Source: Marsupella aquatica
Taxonomy: Eukaryota > Marchantiophyta
Length of the DNA: 64,000 bases
Reading direction: 5' to 3'
Assembly: GCA_973895155.1 (NCBI GenBank)
Contig: OZ316899.1
Location: 5,332,001-5,396,000, forward strand
In this document: positions 33,080-44,103 of the stretch, piece by piece
Layout: every line of letters begins with the position of its first letter
Position numbering within the stretch: position 1 is the first letter of the stretch
Translations under genes and position numbers: made by a program
Notes under the pieces: model-generated
What the model was told of the DNA's origin: nothing
The model's input: the letters and a program-made list of their open reading frames with translations, nothing else
Database searches by the model: none

Positions 33080-33666
33080 CTACTTTCTGATGCTAAAAGA
33101 TCTGAACGAATCCACTATATCTGACCCTAGGTCAACAACAACATTCTTTAGCCTGCTAAGGCCACCTAGCGCCACAGGTGACTCGTCTACTGGATCCTTG
33201 ACTTTGCTTTCTTCAAAGTACAAAGCTCGAGACAGATCAGCTTCCCTGTCACCCTTGACATACCTGATTATCCAAGTCCCAGCCAAAACCTGATCCCTAA
33301 TCTGGTCTCTCCTATCAATGTCTGAATCCCTGTACTCCTGGGCCGTGATCCCCATCAATTGTTGACCATTAGCTTCATTCAGTTGAAGCAAATGTCGCCA
33401 ACCTGCACAGCAAAACAGTACATGTACGTTCCTTCCCCATCCCTTATACAGGTGTGTTGAAGTCTGCTGCGAGATCGAGGACCCAATGGTGACTTGGGGT
33501 TTTGCATTCTCAATCTGCGTTTGTACTTCCCCAAAGTGTAGGGACGACCATCACTCAAAACTCCCCCACAGCCTTCATTCGTAAAGCCTCCGACACATAG
33601 ACCCCATATCCTATCAATCCTGACTTCATGAAGAGTATCATACAGGCTAAGCTTCTCCATCTGCAA
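33080..33666 (-). CDS. Uncharacterised domain related to the Gypsy-B repeat ORF
   Basis: Two abutting minus-strand frames (33379-33666 and 33080-33391) together give about 195 residues. They match the pattern of the 21884-22462 protein: IWGLCVGGFTNEGC, VLSDGRPYTLGKYKRRLRM, then NEANGQQLMGI against NEAGQQLFGM. The overlap between the frames implies a short intron or one-base shift near 33385. On the pre-insertion chromosome (removing CACTA-2) this lies downstream, on the same strand, of the coiled-coil/RING gene at 47.5-49.1 kb. In Gypsy-B too a coiled-coil ORF precedes this domain. Function unknown. Confidence 0.5.
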
Positions 33667-33789
33667 AACTGAAGCACCTCATTCTCAAAAGCAAGAATTC
33701 AAAAGTGTCCACAGAAGTTCCAATTACAAGAAACCAGTTACAAGAGCCCCATGGATGTCAAGTCTTTCCCTGAGTACTTGCAATCATTC

Positions 33790-34345
33790 CCCCGGCCAGT
33801 ACTTAAAGCCCTTTCCACAAGGACCCATAGTCGTTCCAGGACTTTGAGTCCTTCAAAATCCTTTGATAAGGACTCAAACTCCTTTGGAGTCCTCCCACGA
33901 GGGCGCGGGGTCCTTGCCCAAGGACCCGGAGTCCTTTCTAGTCCTTTCTCAAGGACGTTTAAGTCCTTTGAAGTCCTTGCCCAAGGATTCTAAGTCATTT
34001 CCCAAGGACTCAGAGTCCTTCCACAAGGACTCAGAGTCTTTTCCCAGGACTCTGACTCCTTCCACGAGGACTCTAACTCCTTGCCCGAGGACTCTGAGTC
34101 CTGCCCAAAGATGACTCGTAGTCATTTCCCCAGGACTTGCAGCCCTTGCCCAAGGACTCACACTCAGTCCTTTCCCAAGGACTCTGGGTCCTTTCCCAAG
34201 TCCTTTCCCAAGGACTCGGGGTTCTTTCCCAAGGACTAGGGGTCCTTTCCCAAGGACTAGGAGTCCAGTCCTTGCCCGAGGACCTCTGACTCCTTGCCAC
34301 TTGAGGACTCCAAGTCCTTCAAAGTCCTTCCACAAGACCAAGGAC
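33790..34345. repeat. Array of degenerate palindromes built on AAGGACTC-GAGTCCTT
   Basis: About 550 bp made almost wholly of a unit of roughly 24 bp combining CCCAAGGACTC with its reverse complement GAGTCCTT. Nearly every unit is an imperfect hairpin. It sits 80-640 bp upstream of a TATAAAGG box at 34427, as expected for U3 of an LTR. Isolated perfect units recur at 56305-56322 (AAGGACTCGGAGTCCTT) and 56583-56598. Confidence 0.85.
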
Positions 34346-34426
34346 TCTATCATTGACTCTACCAAGACCCTAAGGACTGAAGCTCTTGCCCGTAGACTTC
34401 AAGTCCTCACGCTAGGACTTGGGCCC

Positions 34427-34434
34427 TATAAAGG
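34427..34434 (+). promoter_or_regulatory. TATA box downstream of palindromic array
   Basis: GGGCCCTATAAAGGACTTG: a consensus-quality TATA with GC flanks on the plus strand just after the array. I read the region about 33.7-34.6 kb as a solo LTR or LTR fragment with repeats in U3, but could not fix the LTR ends. Confidence 0.5.
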
Positions 34435-34953
34435 ACTTGAACTCCTCAGGCCTTGCTGTCCAAGCAATTTCAAACAAAATAGTCACAACCCTAGTCTAAG
34501 ACATGAAGGGGAACGGTTTGAGATAGAAAACTAAAGTTACTTGCTTGATTGTTTAGACTATGTTCATAGCTTTGGCTCTTGTTTTCCGCCCTGATTTTAT
34601 CTGCTGCACATGAAACAATATTCTTTGTTATTCAGTTCATAGTACCCAGAAAACCCTCAGATTCCATTTGCTATGGGTCTCTTACAAGAAGCTACAATCG
34701 TTTCCTGGAGTTCGAGCACTTGGGAGGAAGAACAAGGGATTCAGTTGTACTGCTGGACCATGGAGTGTTTCTCCTACTTCAGTTTGAACAAGGCTCAATA
34801 GTTGCCTGAATGAAACACGAGACACAGACTCAGGAGTAAAGGGAAAGGTGCCAAGCTCAAGAGGTGTCAATGGGGTACGGGTCACCTTGCTAGCTAATTC
34901 ACTCTCCTGCTTCTGTTTCTTCCTCACATGCAGTTCATTGAGGTATTCTATGT

Positions 34954-35221
34954 TGCGAGCAAACAGGAGATTTGATAGCGAGCATATTTTGATAGCGAGA
35001 CAATAATGGTTCCAAATTTCAGTTGCTTTTTGGTGCCCTTTACATTTTTTGTGTTTTTTTAAGGATTCCAGATTACTAGCGAGCTCGCTAGCAAAAAGGG
35101 AGACCCCAAAAGGGATGTTACCAACCAGGTAGTTGATAGCGAGTCACTTGCATGTAGAAAAATAGGGGTCATGCAGGAATTATTTTGCTCGTGCGAGTAA
35201 AAATTTTACTGTTTGCTCGCA
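34954..35221. mobile_element. MITE-like element, copy 1
   Basis: Perfect 13-bp terminal inverted repeats TGCGAGCAAACAG (34954-34966) and CTGTTTGCTCGCA (35209-35221) enclose a 268-bp non-coding sequence rich in AGCGAG/CTCGCT words. The right end forms an additional hairpin with CTCGTGCGAG. No clear target duplication. A diverged relative is at 61072-61373. The short length and absence of coding potential fit a non-autonomous DNA element. Confidence 0.6.
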
Positions 35222-35275
35222 CGTTACAATTACCCCAGTTCATTGGTCAATGTGGGATCCAACGCTGGCATTTAA

Positions 35276-35760
35276 CACTAGTACATTTTTGCAGTTTTTC
35301 CGATGCTTCGGTCGCGGCCTAAAAGAGGCGTCCCATGCCCTTTCTATCGGACATGTCCGATATTTTAAGGAACGGTTTGTCCGATATAACACGCTTCGGA
35401 AACTATGGTTCCGATTTTAATAACATCGGACCACGTTACCCATACAAACTACATCGGACAATTACCGATGACGATCAAGTCGGACTTAGGTTCAAAATGT
35501 TCTATGGAGGTTTCCAATACCCATTCAATGGCATCCTAGATCCGATACAAAACATATCGGAAATATTCCGATGGTAATAAAATGGCATCACCCTTCCGAA
35601 GGTGGTCCAATGGCTGAGGTATGGCAGTGTGTATCCGACACAAGAAAGATGGGAAATGAGTCCGATGTGGTTAGTATGGCAAATGTGGTCCAATTCGGTG
35701 AATATTGGATAGACCGGGTTTTTGGTTTTTTGAATGTTTTAGGTGAAGGTTTGATGGTTT
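35276..35760. repeat. CACTA-2 left terminus and subterminal TCCGAT repeats
   Basis: More than fifteen copies of TCCGA, TCCGAT or ATCGGA in both orientations within about 400 bp of the terminus. This is the expected binding-site array for the TNPA-type protein. The transposase 3' end is at 36039; 35761-36038 has no other feature. Confidence 0.8.
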
Positions 35761-36038
35761 TGGTTATTTGAAACATGGGAAAGGGTATGGGAAAGATGGG
35801 AAATTTTCAGTATGCATGCATGGAGGATTTCCATCTGATCAAAGGACTTGAGTGAACAATATATCATTCATTCAAGAAATTCATATTTGAAGCTTGCATG
35901 CATGTTAATCTTTTGAGGTACATATATGTGTGGAGTAATTGTTATAATAGGTAGAACCAGATATATATATATATGTGATTCATTAATGCCGATAGAAGGA
36001 AAACATAGAGGGGTTTTACCTACGTAGGGTTGCATGTA

Positions 36039-39000
36039 CTATAGAGAGGGGTCCAAATCCTCCACTATGACTACATTTGGTTGATCCTGAACGGTGGATC
36101 GCGAGTGAGGGATGTAAGGCATGACAATGGACCACTCTGGGTCATCCGGATAGGGAAGATAAAATGCTTGCTCCAAATGATGGGGAAATGCAAATGGATC
36201 TGACGTTCTCCAACTGGAACTAACAACACTACGTGCACTTGTCTTCAACCGTGTGAAACCACAAGCATCCTCTTCACAAGTCCGGTTGTGGCCGACTTGA
36301 TTCATTCAAAACCACTTGCACTTCAACACCACCTCCTCCAAGGTTGTATGTTGTTGATACTTGATGGTAAGAATCTCCTCAATTTTCCCATAGTGTGCCA
36401 CAGTACTACGTATGGGATTTCTATCAGATGTGCTACTCTGTGAATCTTGGATGAACCACCCCATCACCCCACAATCTTGTGTTGCTGCCCTCTTCATATC
36501 AAGATGTTCAACTCGGAAATGCCTCCCCTTTGACCACATGGCTGTTCGAGTTGTGACTGTAAGTAATGGACCATGAACCAAGGTGCGCATGTCACCGGTG
36601 GCCTCTGGGAAGTGCAAAACACTCTCACCCCGACCCAACAAGGCATCAATCTCTGCCAACTTCTCCTTCATATATGGGAGAAACTTTGGGAAGAGGCGTG
36701 GCCGTCGACTATTCTGCTTCTCCTCCTCATAATAGGTACTCCACTCCCCTGCAATCTCTGGAGAGTTATACAACATGAATGTGGTGAGCTGGAGGCGCTC
36801 ACCAGACCCTAGTAGTCATTCTCCCTTTGCTCCTGTGAGTCTATCATCCTCATAGTCTGCCTCTCGTGCTGCTTCATCTGTCCATCCCCTTGGAGCATTT
36901 GGATCAAGTGTAGACACAATATTTGTACAATAGAACATACTTTCTGCTCCAAGGTGACGCTCAGCAATGCTACCTTCCACCCTTACTAGCACGGTTTGAC
37001 ACATACCCCTTCATGACTCCCATGTACCGCTCTATCCAATACATCCAACGACAATGTACAGGGCCTGCAATTGCCACTTCACGCACTAGATGTATGAGAA
37101 AATGAACTTGACCATCAAAGAAGGAAGGAGGGAGTGCTCGCTCCAACTTGCACACTACCTCCACTCCAAACACCTCCATGGCAGCAATCTCATCCTCATT
37201 CACCTCCTTTTGACACACCCACCTCAACAACCTACCCAATGACCAAAGGGCATCTCGAAGATCCTCGCTGCCCAATCCGATAATAGCAATTGGAATAACA
37301 TGCTGCAAAAGGCGATGGTAATCATGGGTCTTCAAGAAAGCTGGCCACTTTGGAGAGTCATCTCCACCAAATGCCTTGCGGAGATTGGCACCATACCCTG
37401 TAGGAAACTGCATTGACCCTATACATTTGCGAAACTCTGTCCGCTCATTCCTCGTCAAAACCCATGGGGGGTGGATAGTAAGGGGATGATCAAGATCATC
37501 CATAGATGGCCAAAAATCATGAAGTCCATGCATCCCCATCTCCTCACAACTCTCTCTCCAGTTGCTGTTTTTCTCCCCATATAGATGTCGGATCAATGAC
37601 CTCCCAACATTTCCCTCAATATGCATAGGGTCCAATAGATGGTTAATGGGCATGTGGCCCCAATATGGAAGTTGTGATAGTGCTGACAAACGCGTCATTC
37701 CGCATCTAGCCAAGGGTATTGGGTCAATGACCCTCTCCCATACCTCCTTCCAATATGCTGGGTCTTTTCGCTGAGGTTGAGGATGTGTATCTGGTTGACC
37801 CAACTCTGTGTCATACAAAAATGGATCATACCTCCATTCATGCTCTTCTGGAAGATACTTTGTGTGACCAATGTAAACAATCTTCCGTAGGGTGGTAGAC
37901 TTTGGGCGTGCCACTCCCTCCAAATCGGGACCACAAGTCGGGCAAGCTCGGTATCCAGAAGTTTGCAAGCCAAAAACATATCCAAACCCTTGAACAAGAA
38001 TGGTAACAAAACACCACAAATGTTTCAAAGTAAGTTCATTTTCAGAAGCAACGTACCTAAGGGACAAATCCTATTTAAAATTGAGCATACATTTATAGAT
38101 AGACCATGCAATGCAAAGCCATATGTACGTAATTTAATTTAAAGGAAGTGCCACAAATCCATATTCATACCTGGAAGATCATGCATGGTCCACATAAGAA
38201 TGGCCTTCAACTTAAACTGACGGGGTAAGCCCCCTGTATGCACTCGGCCATCATAGCAATCCACTCCTCTCCATAGCTCTTTTAGCTCCTCAATCAATGG
38301 TTGCAAGTATACATCAATTTGCTTCACTTGCTTAGGACCAGGGATAATCATGGACAGGATCAAATGACCCTTCTTCATGGCCATCCATGGTGGGATGTTG
38401 TAGTTAGTGAGGACTACTGGCCATACTGAGTATGGTTGGGTCTTGCCAGCCATTGCAAAAGGGCTTATACCATCTGACGCCAAACCAAGGCGAACGTGAC
38501 GAGGATCAGTCTTGAAATCACCCCAACAATCCTCCACAAATTTGTTTGCAAGGGAGTCAACCATCATGCGCATGGTAAGTGGATCCAAACTCATGTCTGA
38601 ACGATGTTGGGAATGCCATATCATATACTTAGCCAACTCTGCACATCGAAACTGGTGACGCAAACGAGGAATAAGGGGAAAGTACCTCATAACCTTTTGA
38701 GGTACTTTTCCAGTCAACATATCCTCACAATATCTTGGGGCGTTGCAGGTGGGACATGTCACTGCATCCTTGTGCTCTTTCCTGAACAAAACACAATCAT
38801 TCACACAAGCATGTATGACTTCATACTTGAGTCCTATGGACTTCAACACTTTCTTTGCCTCTTTCCACGATGCTGGCAAGTTGTTCCCTTCTGGCAACAT
38901 ACGCTCATGCAATGTCCTAAAAATATCATCAAGGAGCAAGTTGCTTGCTCCGTGTCTTTGCTGCAAGTTCAGTAATAACATGATTGCCGAAAGTCGAGAT

Positions 39001-39341
39001 AATCTGGACCCCTCAAATATGCGAGTTCGTGCATGCTCCCGAGCCTCCTCCCACTGTTGGGAATGTGATTCCCGTGGAGGAATGTGACCAGAAGGAGGAG
39101 GTAAGTCAATGTCCTCCCAATCACCCATGTCATGATCACCTTCCCCTACATCCATGAACTGGTGCATCAATTCATCCATAGCCTGCTCCTCATGCACTCT
39201 TTCTTGGGGAGCATTAGGTACTTCATGTGGAATGTTTGCACCCTCAAAACCTTGACCCCCTTCCTGACCATGCATGGCCTCACGGAGATGTTGTCGCATA
39301 GCTCGTGATAGTACCTCAACATCTGGTTGAGCAAATGTATT
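36039..39341 (-). pseudogene. CACTA-2 TNP2-like transposase, lightly damaged
   Basis: Exon 38171-39341 opens in phase 0 after a TATAG acceptor. It is acidic at first, then contains the Transposase_21 core (LGLASDGISPF, YSVWPVVLTNYNIPPWMAMKKGHLILSMIIPGP). It splices in phase 1 to 37988, where FGYVFGLQTSGYRACPTCGPDL follows, then LLDPMHIEGNVGRSLIRHLYG, then DUF4218 (FFDGQVHFLIHLVREVAIAGPVHCRWMYW). A one-base frameshift near 36990, TGA at 36816 and TGA at 36306 interrupt DUF4218/DUF4216; the latter domain shows KIEEILTIKYQ ... LEEVVLKCKWF. Two introns present in CACTA-1 are absent here. It would excise and integrate the element; this copy needs help in trans. Confidence 0.9.
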
Positions 39342-39509
39342 CTATACATAGAACAACAATATTGATATTAGGCCATGGTGGTTAATTAACTTAGTCAATT
39401 ATTACAGATCCATGTCTTTCTGACCAATAACACATGAAAGTCTGACTATGTCAAATTTTATATATATACAAAATTGGATGTACATGTATGCATATATGTG
39501 CTTTGAAGG

Positions 39510-40457
39510 ATGACAGCGTATGGCCATCTTAGGCGCATCCCAATCATAGTCATAAAATATCTCCTCACCAGCCCTAATAGTCCGTATGGCTACAGTCATA
39601 ATATGGTCATCCATATGCTTGACATAGTAATGTGGTGGTGGTGCCCCAAAAATTTGAACCCACTCTACATTTGGTTCAAGTCCTCTCTCTCTCCCTTTGG
39701 TACTATTGATGTACCCAGCGATGTTATCACATCGCACAGGATCACCATCAATCATTCTACAATGCCAAGGCCTCTTGAGGACCTCATCCGGATCAGAATC
39801 CATCTGCAATGCATACACCCCCCATGCTGGTTGTTGCCGCAAAATAATGTTCCAGTTTTTGGCAGTGTATATGGCACCAATATAAGGAAACAAGTGCTCC
39901 CCATCATAACCTCTTCGCCACGGCTTTGGATGGACCACAATGTCCTCCATAGCAAATAACCCAAGTCCTACATCAACACCAAGGGAGGATGGCTTGACTA
40001 TCCATTGACGCCCCCATATCTCTACAGGGGCATCGGTGGGTATGCCAGGAGTGATTCTAAATATCTCAGATGAGAAATCCTTCAAGACAGTCATTGCCTT
40101 TCCTGTGAGATATGACAACCCCAACCTACCCTCCACTACCACATAATCCTCACCCCGCTCTACCAAAGCAGCATGGACCAAATTTGGGCCTAGGGACTCG
40201 TGAGTGGCCAAAGGTTCATAATGTCTCCGATATCTATGGGAGCGAGGTCGGGTGCGTAGAACCCTAGTACATGGAGGTGCCTCTGGCTCACCCATCTCCG
40301 TGTCCTCCATTGGTCCCGGTATAGTTTGGGCCTCAACATGGGGAGGATTATGAGGAAGGGGTGTAGAAGTTGATGCAAGTAGCCCTCTTGCACAACCCAA
40401 AAATGTCTCTAGCCACAGGTCATTAGAGACCAATGGACGGCGGGGCCTATGGGGCAC
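39510..40457 (-). CDS. SET-domain exon of CACTA-2
   Basis: Exon opening at 40457 after an AATAG acceptor, in phase with the zinc-finger exon. Residues about 1-155 are a linker and N-terminal region. The SET domain runs about 39990-39540: LGVDVGLGLFAMEDIVV (the G-x-G SAM-binding block), PYIGAIY, WGVYALQMDSD, the CDNIAGYINSTKG ... PNVEW block, and AIRTIRAGEEIFYDYDW with the DY signature. The pre-SET cysteine cluster is not seen. It lies between the element's N-terminal zinc-finger exon and the transposase core exons. Predicted activity is lysine methylation, substrate unknown. The 3' splice to the transposase exon is not resolved: the frame stays open about 45 codons beyond DYDW, and no strong donor is seen. 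CACTA-1 carries a diverged homologue. Confidence 0.85.
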
Positions 40458-40566
40458 CTATTCATTCACAAATAAACCCAAAATTAATACATGTATGATG
40501 ATGCGCAATAAGGGGCAACTTGTGTTTCCTCCACAAATTAGTCCGGTTAAAAGGTAGGGAGCATAC

Positions 40567-40794
40567 CTCATGAGTTGAATGTCCTGGTAAATCACCCTGG
40601 TGCCGTCCATGATTCTCAATATGCTCAATGGTCTCCCAAGCTTGGCAAACAACCATTCCCTTACATCTTACACACCAACATGGAATGGGGCCAAGAGGAG
40701 GACGTCGAGGCCTAGCAGGAGGAGGAGCAATATCCCCCTCAGAAGATGACGAGTCTGAGTCCGAATCTGAGTCTGAACTCCCAGAAGTTGACAT
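40567..40794 (-). CDS. N-terminal zinc-finger exon of CACTA-2 SET gene
   Basis: First ATG at 40794 followed by a Ser/Asp run, a proline-rich stretch, and a probable zinc-binding motif CWCVRCKG ... IEHIENHGRHQGD (C-x-C/C-x-x-C with His-x4-H spacing). The donor GAG|GTATGC at 40566 and acceptor at 40458 keep phase 0 into the SET exon, so zinc finger and SET form one protein. Related N-terminal zinc fingers occur in plant CACTA transposase-associated domains. It likely gives DNA binding or protein contact. Confidence 0.7.
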
Positions 40795-41875
40795 CTGCCC
40801 ATCATAGGTACACACCTCATCTCAAAATCTCCCTCATATTAAGTACTCACACAATTGAATTGGAATATATGCAAGCTTATAAGAGGTAAATAAAACATAC
40901 ACACCCACACACACTATACATCTTACCTGAATGATATCCGTGCTCAACAATGCCTACTAGGATCTTGGCCTTAGGATATATCCTAAGACAATATCCAAAA
41001 TGTCTGCAAAAGGTGGTACCATGATAAACTTAGCTAGGGATGTATTCCCACAAATGTGCCCAACAATGACCAAAAGGTTGGAGCCACAAATTCTACAAGT
41101 GTCCACCCTCGTATCAATTTAGGGAGTGCATCATACCTTTTGGATGCACGGGCTATCACGATGCATATGGCATTGCAAAATTGGACCCTAAAAAAACAAA
41201 GACAAAACCAACAACCCAACCCTCTCCAAACAAGTACTGCACAATACACACACAAGGTTAATACCCTATGTTTGGCCTCCCACAAAATATTGCACATCAC
41301 ATATAACAAAAGACCATCACATATTGGCAGGAAGTACAATATAATGGCAACAACATACCAGCCTATATATATATATATGTTACCCCAAAATTTGTCCGTT
41401 TGGATAAATTGCCGCACTACAATGTAACCATCCGATCAAAAACCACGTTGGCGAAACAAAACCGGGACCACCCAAAGCAAACCTACATTTCATTGCAAGT
41501 AAATGATGAAGTTAATATCCTTACAAAAACACTAATCCCAATTACCAACCCTATTCCCAACTACTATCCCATTACAAATTCATCGGAAACATAGTCGGAT
41601 GCCAAGCGGCAGTGAATGTCCGATGCTGGGACGAGGGGTCCGATTCTTATAGGATCGGAAATTTGTGATGTTTCTAGTATCGGACATACAATCGGATAGT
41701 TAATTAGGTCGCCCGACTGAAGTGCGAGTGCACCTCAATCGGGCATTGTTTCGGAAGAGTGTCGGGCGGACTTGGCGAGCTCAATTGCACGAGCTCTGGA
41801 GGTCATGGCTATGGAGGGAAATGGTGGGGCACCGGGGGGGATGGAGCTGGTCCATCTAAAAGCTTTGCTCTCATA
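40795..41875. promoter_or_regulatory. Divergent promoter region of CACTA-2 genes
   Basis: Between the two oppositely oriented genes. It includes an AT-rich stretch with an (AT)n run at about 41366 and a cluster of TCGGAT/TCCGAT/ATCGGA words at 41590-41705, the same words as the element ends. Such internal sites would let the element's DNA-binding protein regulate its own promoter. No ORF in 40816-41750 has support. Confidence 0.5.
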
Positions 41876-42939
41876 ATGGCAGAGGTTTTCAGGACACAAG
41901 CTGGGCTGTCTGCTGAATCTGCAGAGAAAGTTGCCCATTTGACTCAAGGGCTGATTGACTCCTCCGACAGAGCTGTGATCAGGCTAGAGAAGGAGAGGAA
42001 AAGAAAGAGGAAGGAGGAGAGTAGGAGGCCAGAGGAGACTCTCTCACCACGACAGAGAGAGAAGAGCCTCAGGAAGGAGGCTCGAGCTACAGAGAGGCTT
42101 CGAATTGAGGAGGAGAGACTGCGTGCAAAGGAGAGGGCAAAACGGCCAAAGCTGGTTCTGAATGAGGGAGGAGCTCCCACAGCGAAGAGCTATAGGCTCT
42201 TCAGGAGTCAGCTGGGGCAGGTCTTAAGGTCACATTTTGGCCCCTTAGACTATTGGGGAAAGAAGAAAGAAGAGGAGCGATTTCGGGTTAGGGAGCAAGT
42301 GAAAGAGAGATTCAGCAATGGCTCGTTCTTAGATGATCGATTTCTGAACAGGAAAATCTCTGTATCACTTGCAGATCATCGAAATCACATTAGGGAGAAG
42401 ATGAGGAAGTACCTGCTTGAATGTCAGGATGAGGAAGAGGTGATCAGGAAGGGAAATCCCTCGGATGACATAGACGCTGATGCCTGGTCCGCTTGGATTG
42501 AGGCTGAGCTGCAGGTCCGTGCTTGGCAAGCTCGTCGTCACTGGCAAGCTGAGGTTTCTGAGGTAGAGAAGAGGGCCCTTGCAGGAGAGACTGCTGACAT
42601 CCACCCTCTGCAGTGCAAAGCAATTGAATGGGAGCGGAAACCGAAACAACTTGGAGACCCACCCCTGGCAATTCAGAAGGCAATTGATAGAGTGGACAAG
42701 AGACCAAAAGTGACTCACCGGATGGGACAAGGTGGATCCCTTCGTCTCAAAGCAGAGTTTGTGAGTTCTCTGCCCCCTCCTCTTTGCTCAATTCCTACCT
42801 CCTTGCAAGGTCCTTCCTCCTCCTGATCACCTTAGGCACCAATCCAAGGTAATGCTTGCAGAGCCCCCCCCGCAACTACCATTCTTATGCTAGTGTAAAC
42901 AGTGTGGCTGTCTAGCTTATTAATTGTCGTGGATTTTCA

Positions 42940-43140
42940 GTTTCCCGTTTTTTCTGCTGAGTCCGATGCATGTCCAACTTCAATTTAGTCGGAAGCAACA
43001 TCGGATGCTGTATTATGGTTAGTTGTAGGGCCGTGTCCGATCCAGGTCCGATTACTTTACCATCGGACATTGTATCGGACTCAAAGTGTCGGGTTTGCTT
43101 CCGATGTGGCAAAGAGGGGTCCGATGCAATTAGGATCGGA
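42940..43140. repeat. TCCGAT repeat cluster inside TNPA-like intron
   Basis: About ten copies of TCCGAT, ATCGGA or TCGGAC in both orientations within the first intron of the TNPA-like gene, away from the element ends. Same words as the terminal arrays. Confidence 0.7.
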
Positions 43141-43784
43141 TAAATTCAAATTTTTGAATTATCGACGAGTGTTATTGGGTGAGCGGCCATGATTCATGCC
43201 AAGTGCTTAATTAGGTTATAGGTAGGGTTTTTCTGAAAGTGAAGGGGGATGATTTTTAAAACTAAGATCAAGGGTTGATGAAGGGTTTAATTTTTGGAAG
43301 TAATGTATATATTGAGTTTGAAAGGAGTATTAATTTGTTGGAGTGCAGGAGCGAGAGCATGGACGCCCAATCTTGCCAATCGAGAGAGAGTTAGCTAAGA
43401 AGCTTGGACCGCGGGCTCTCAAGCTTCGCATGGAGGAGGAGTTGGGGTCAGTAAGTTTATTCAATACCGTTAATCCTAAGGTGATCAATTCATCATTGAG
43501 TTGTTGTAATGAAGTTTTTGGTAACATTAACATATTGGTTGGTGCTTGCGTATATATATGGATGTAGGGCTCGGAGAAGGAGTCAGAGAGTTCTGGCGAG
43601 GAGGAGGGATCGGACAACTCAGATTCAGAATCTGAGGGTGCAACATCCCGAGGGCGTGGAGGTAGTCAGTCTAGACAGAGGACACATGATGGTGGTAGGG
43701 GTCGTAGTGTTCGAGGAGGTAGTAGGGGTGCTCGCGTAGGAGGTGCATCTCGCCATACAGTGGCTGGTGGGGCTGGTGGGGCTC

Positions 43785-44098
43785 ACCGGTCTGCTCCTGG
43801 TAGGGGGGTGGTAGTAGGGCACCCAATGGTTTGCACCGGTCGACTTCTGGTAGGGGGGTGGTAGTAGGGCACCCAATGGTTTGCACCGGTCCACTTCTGG
43901 TGGAGGGGCTGGTAGTAGGGCACCTGGTGGTTCTCACCGGTCCGCTTCTGGTGGGGGGGGGGGCAGGGTGGGGGTGGCACCGGGGCCCCTAGTGGTTCTC
44001 ATCGGGCAGGTTCTGGTGGGGGGGCAGGGACCAGGGCTCCTGGTGGTTCTCATCGGGCAGGTTTTGGTGTGGGGGGGGTAGTGGGGCACCTGGTGGTT
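43785..44098 (+). repeat. Coding minisatellite, about 51-bp unit
   Basis: Tandem units containing CACCGGTC...CTTCTGGTGG...GGTAGTAGGGCAC, encoding roughly GGSRAPGGSHRSASGG. Unit lengths vary with G-run slippage and some shift the frame. A diverged continuation lies beyond the solo LTR at 46168-46330. Confidence 0.75.
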
Positions 44099-44103
44099 AT
44101 CAC

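Noticed and set aside
33790-34345. CRISPR-like array
   Set aside because: Units are degenerate, abut without unique spacers, and the context is a plant LTR.
33949-34365. 138-codon minus ORF and overlapping plus ORFs in the palindromic array
   Set aside because: Low-complexity translation of the repeat unit in every frame; no start context or domain.
43625-43980. Pro/His-rich minus-strand ORFs
   Set aside because: They are the antisense of the Gly/Ser minisatellite of the TNPA-like exon; the repeat keeps several frames open.
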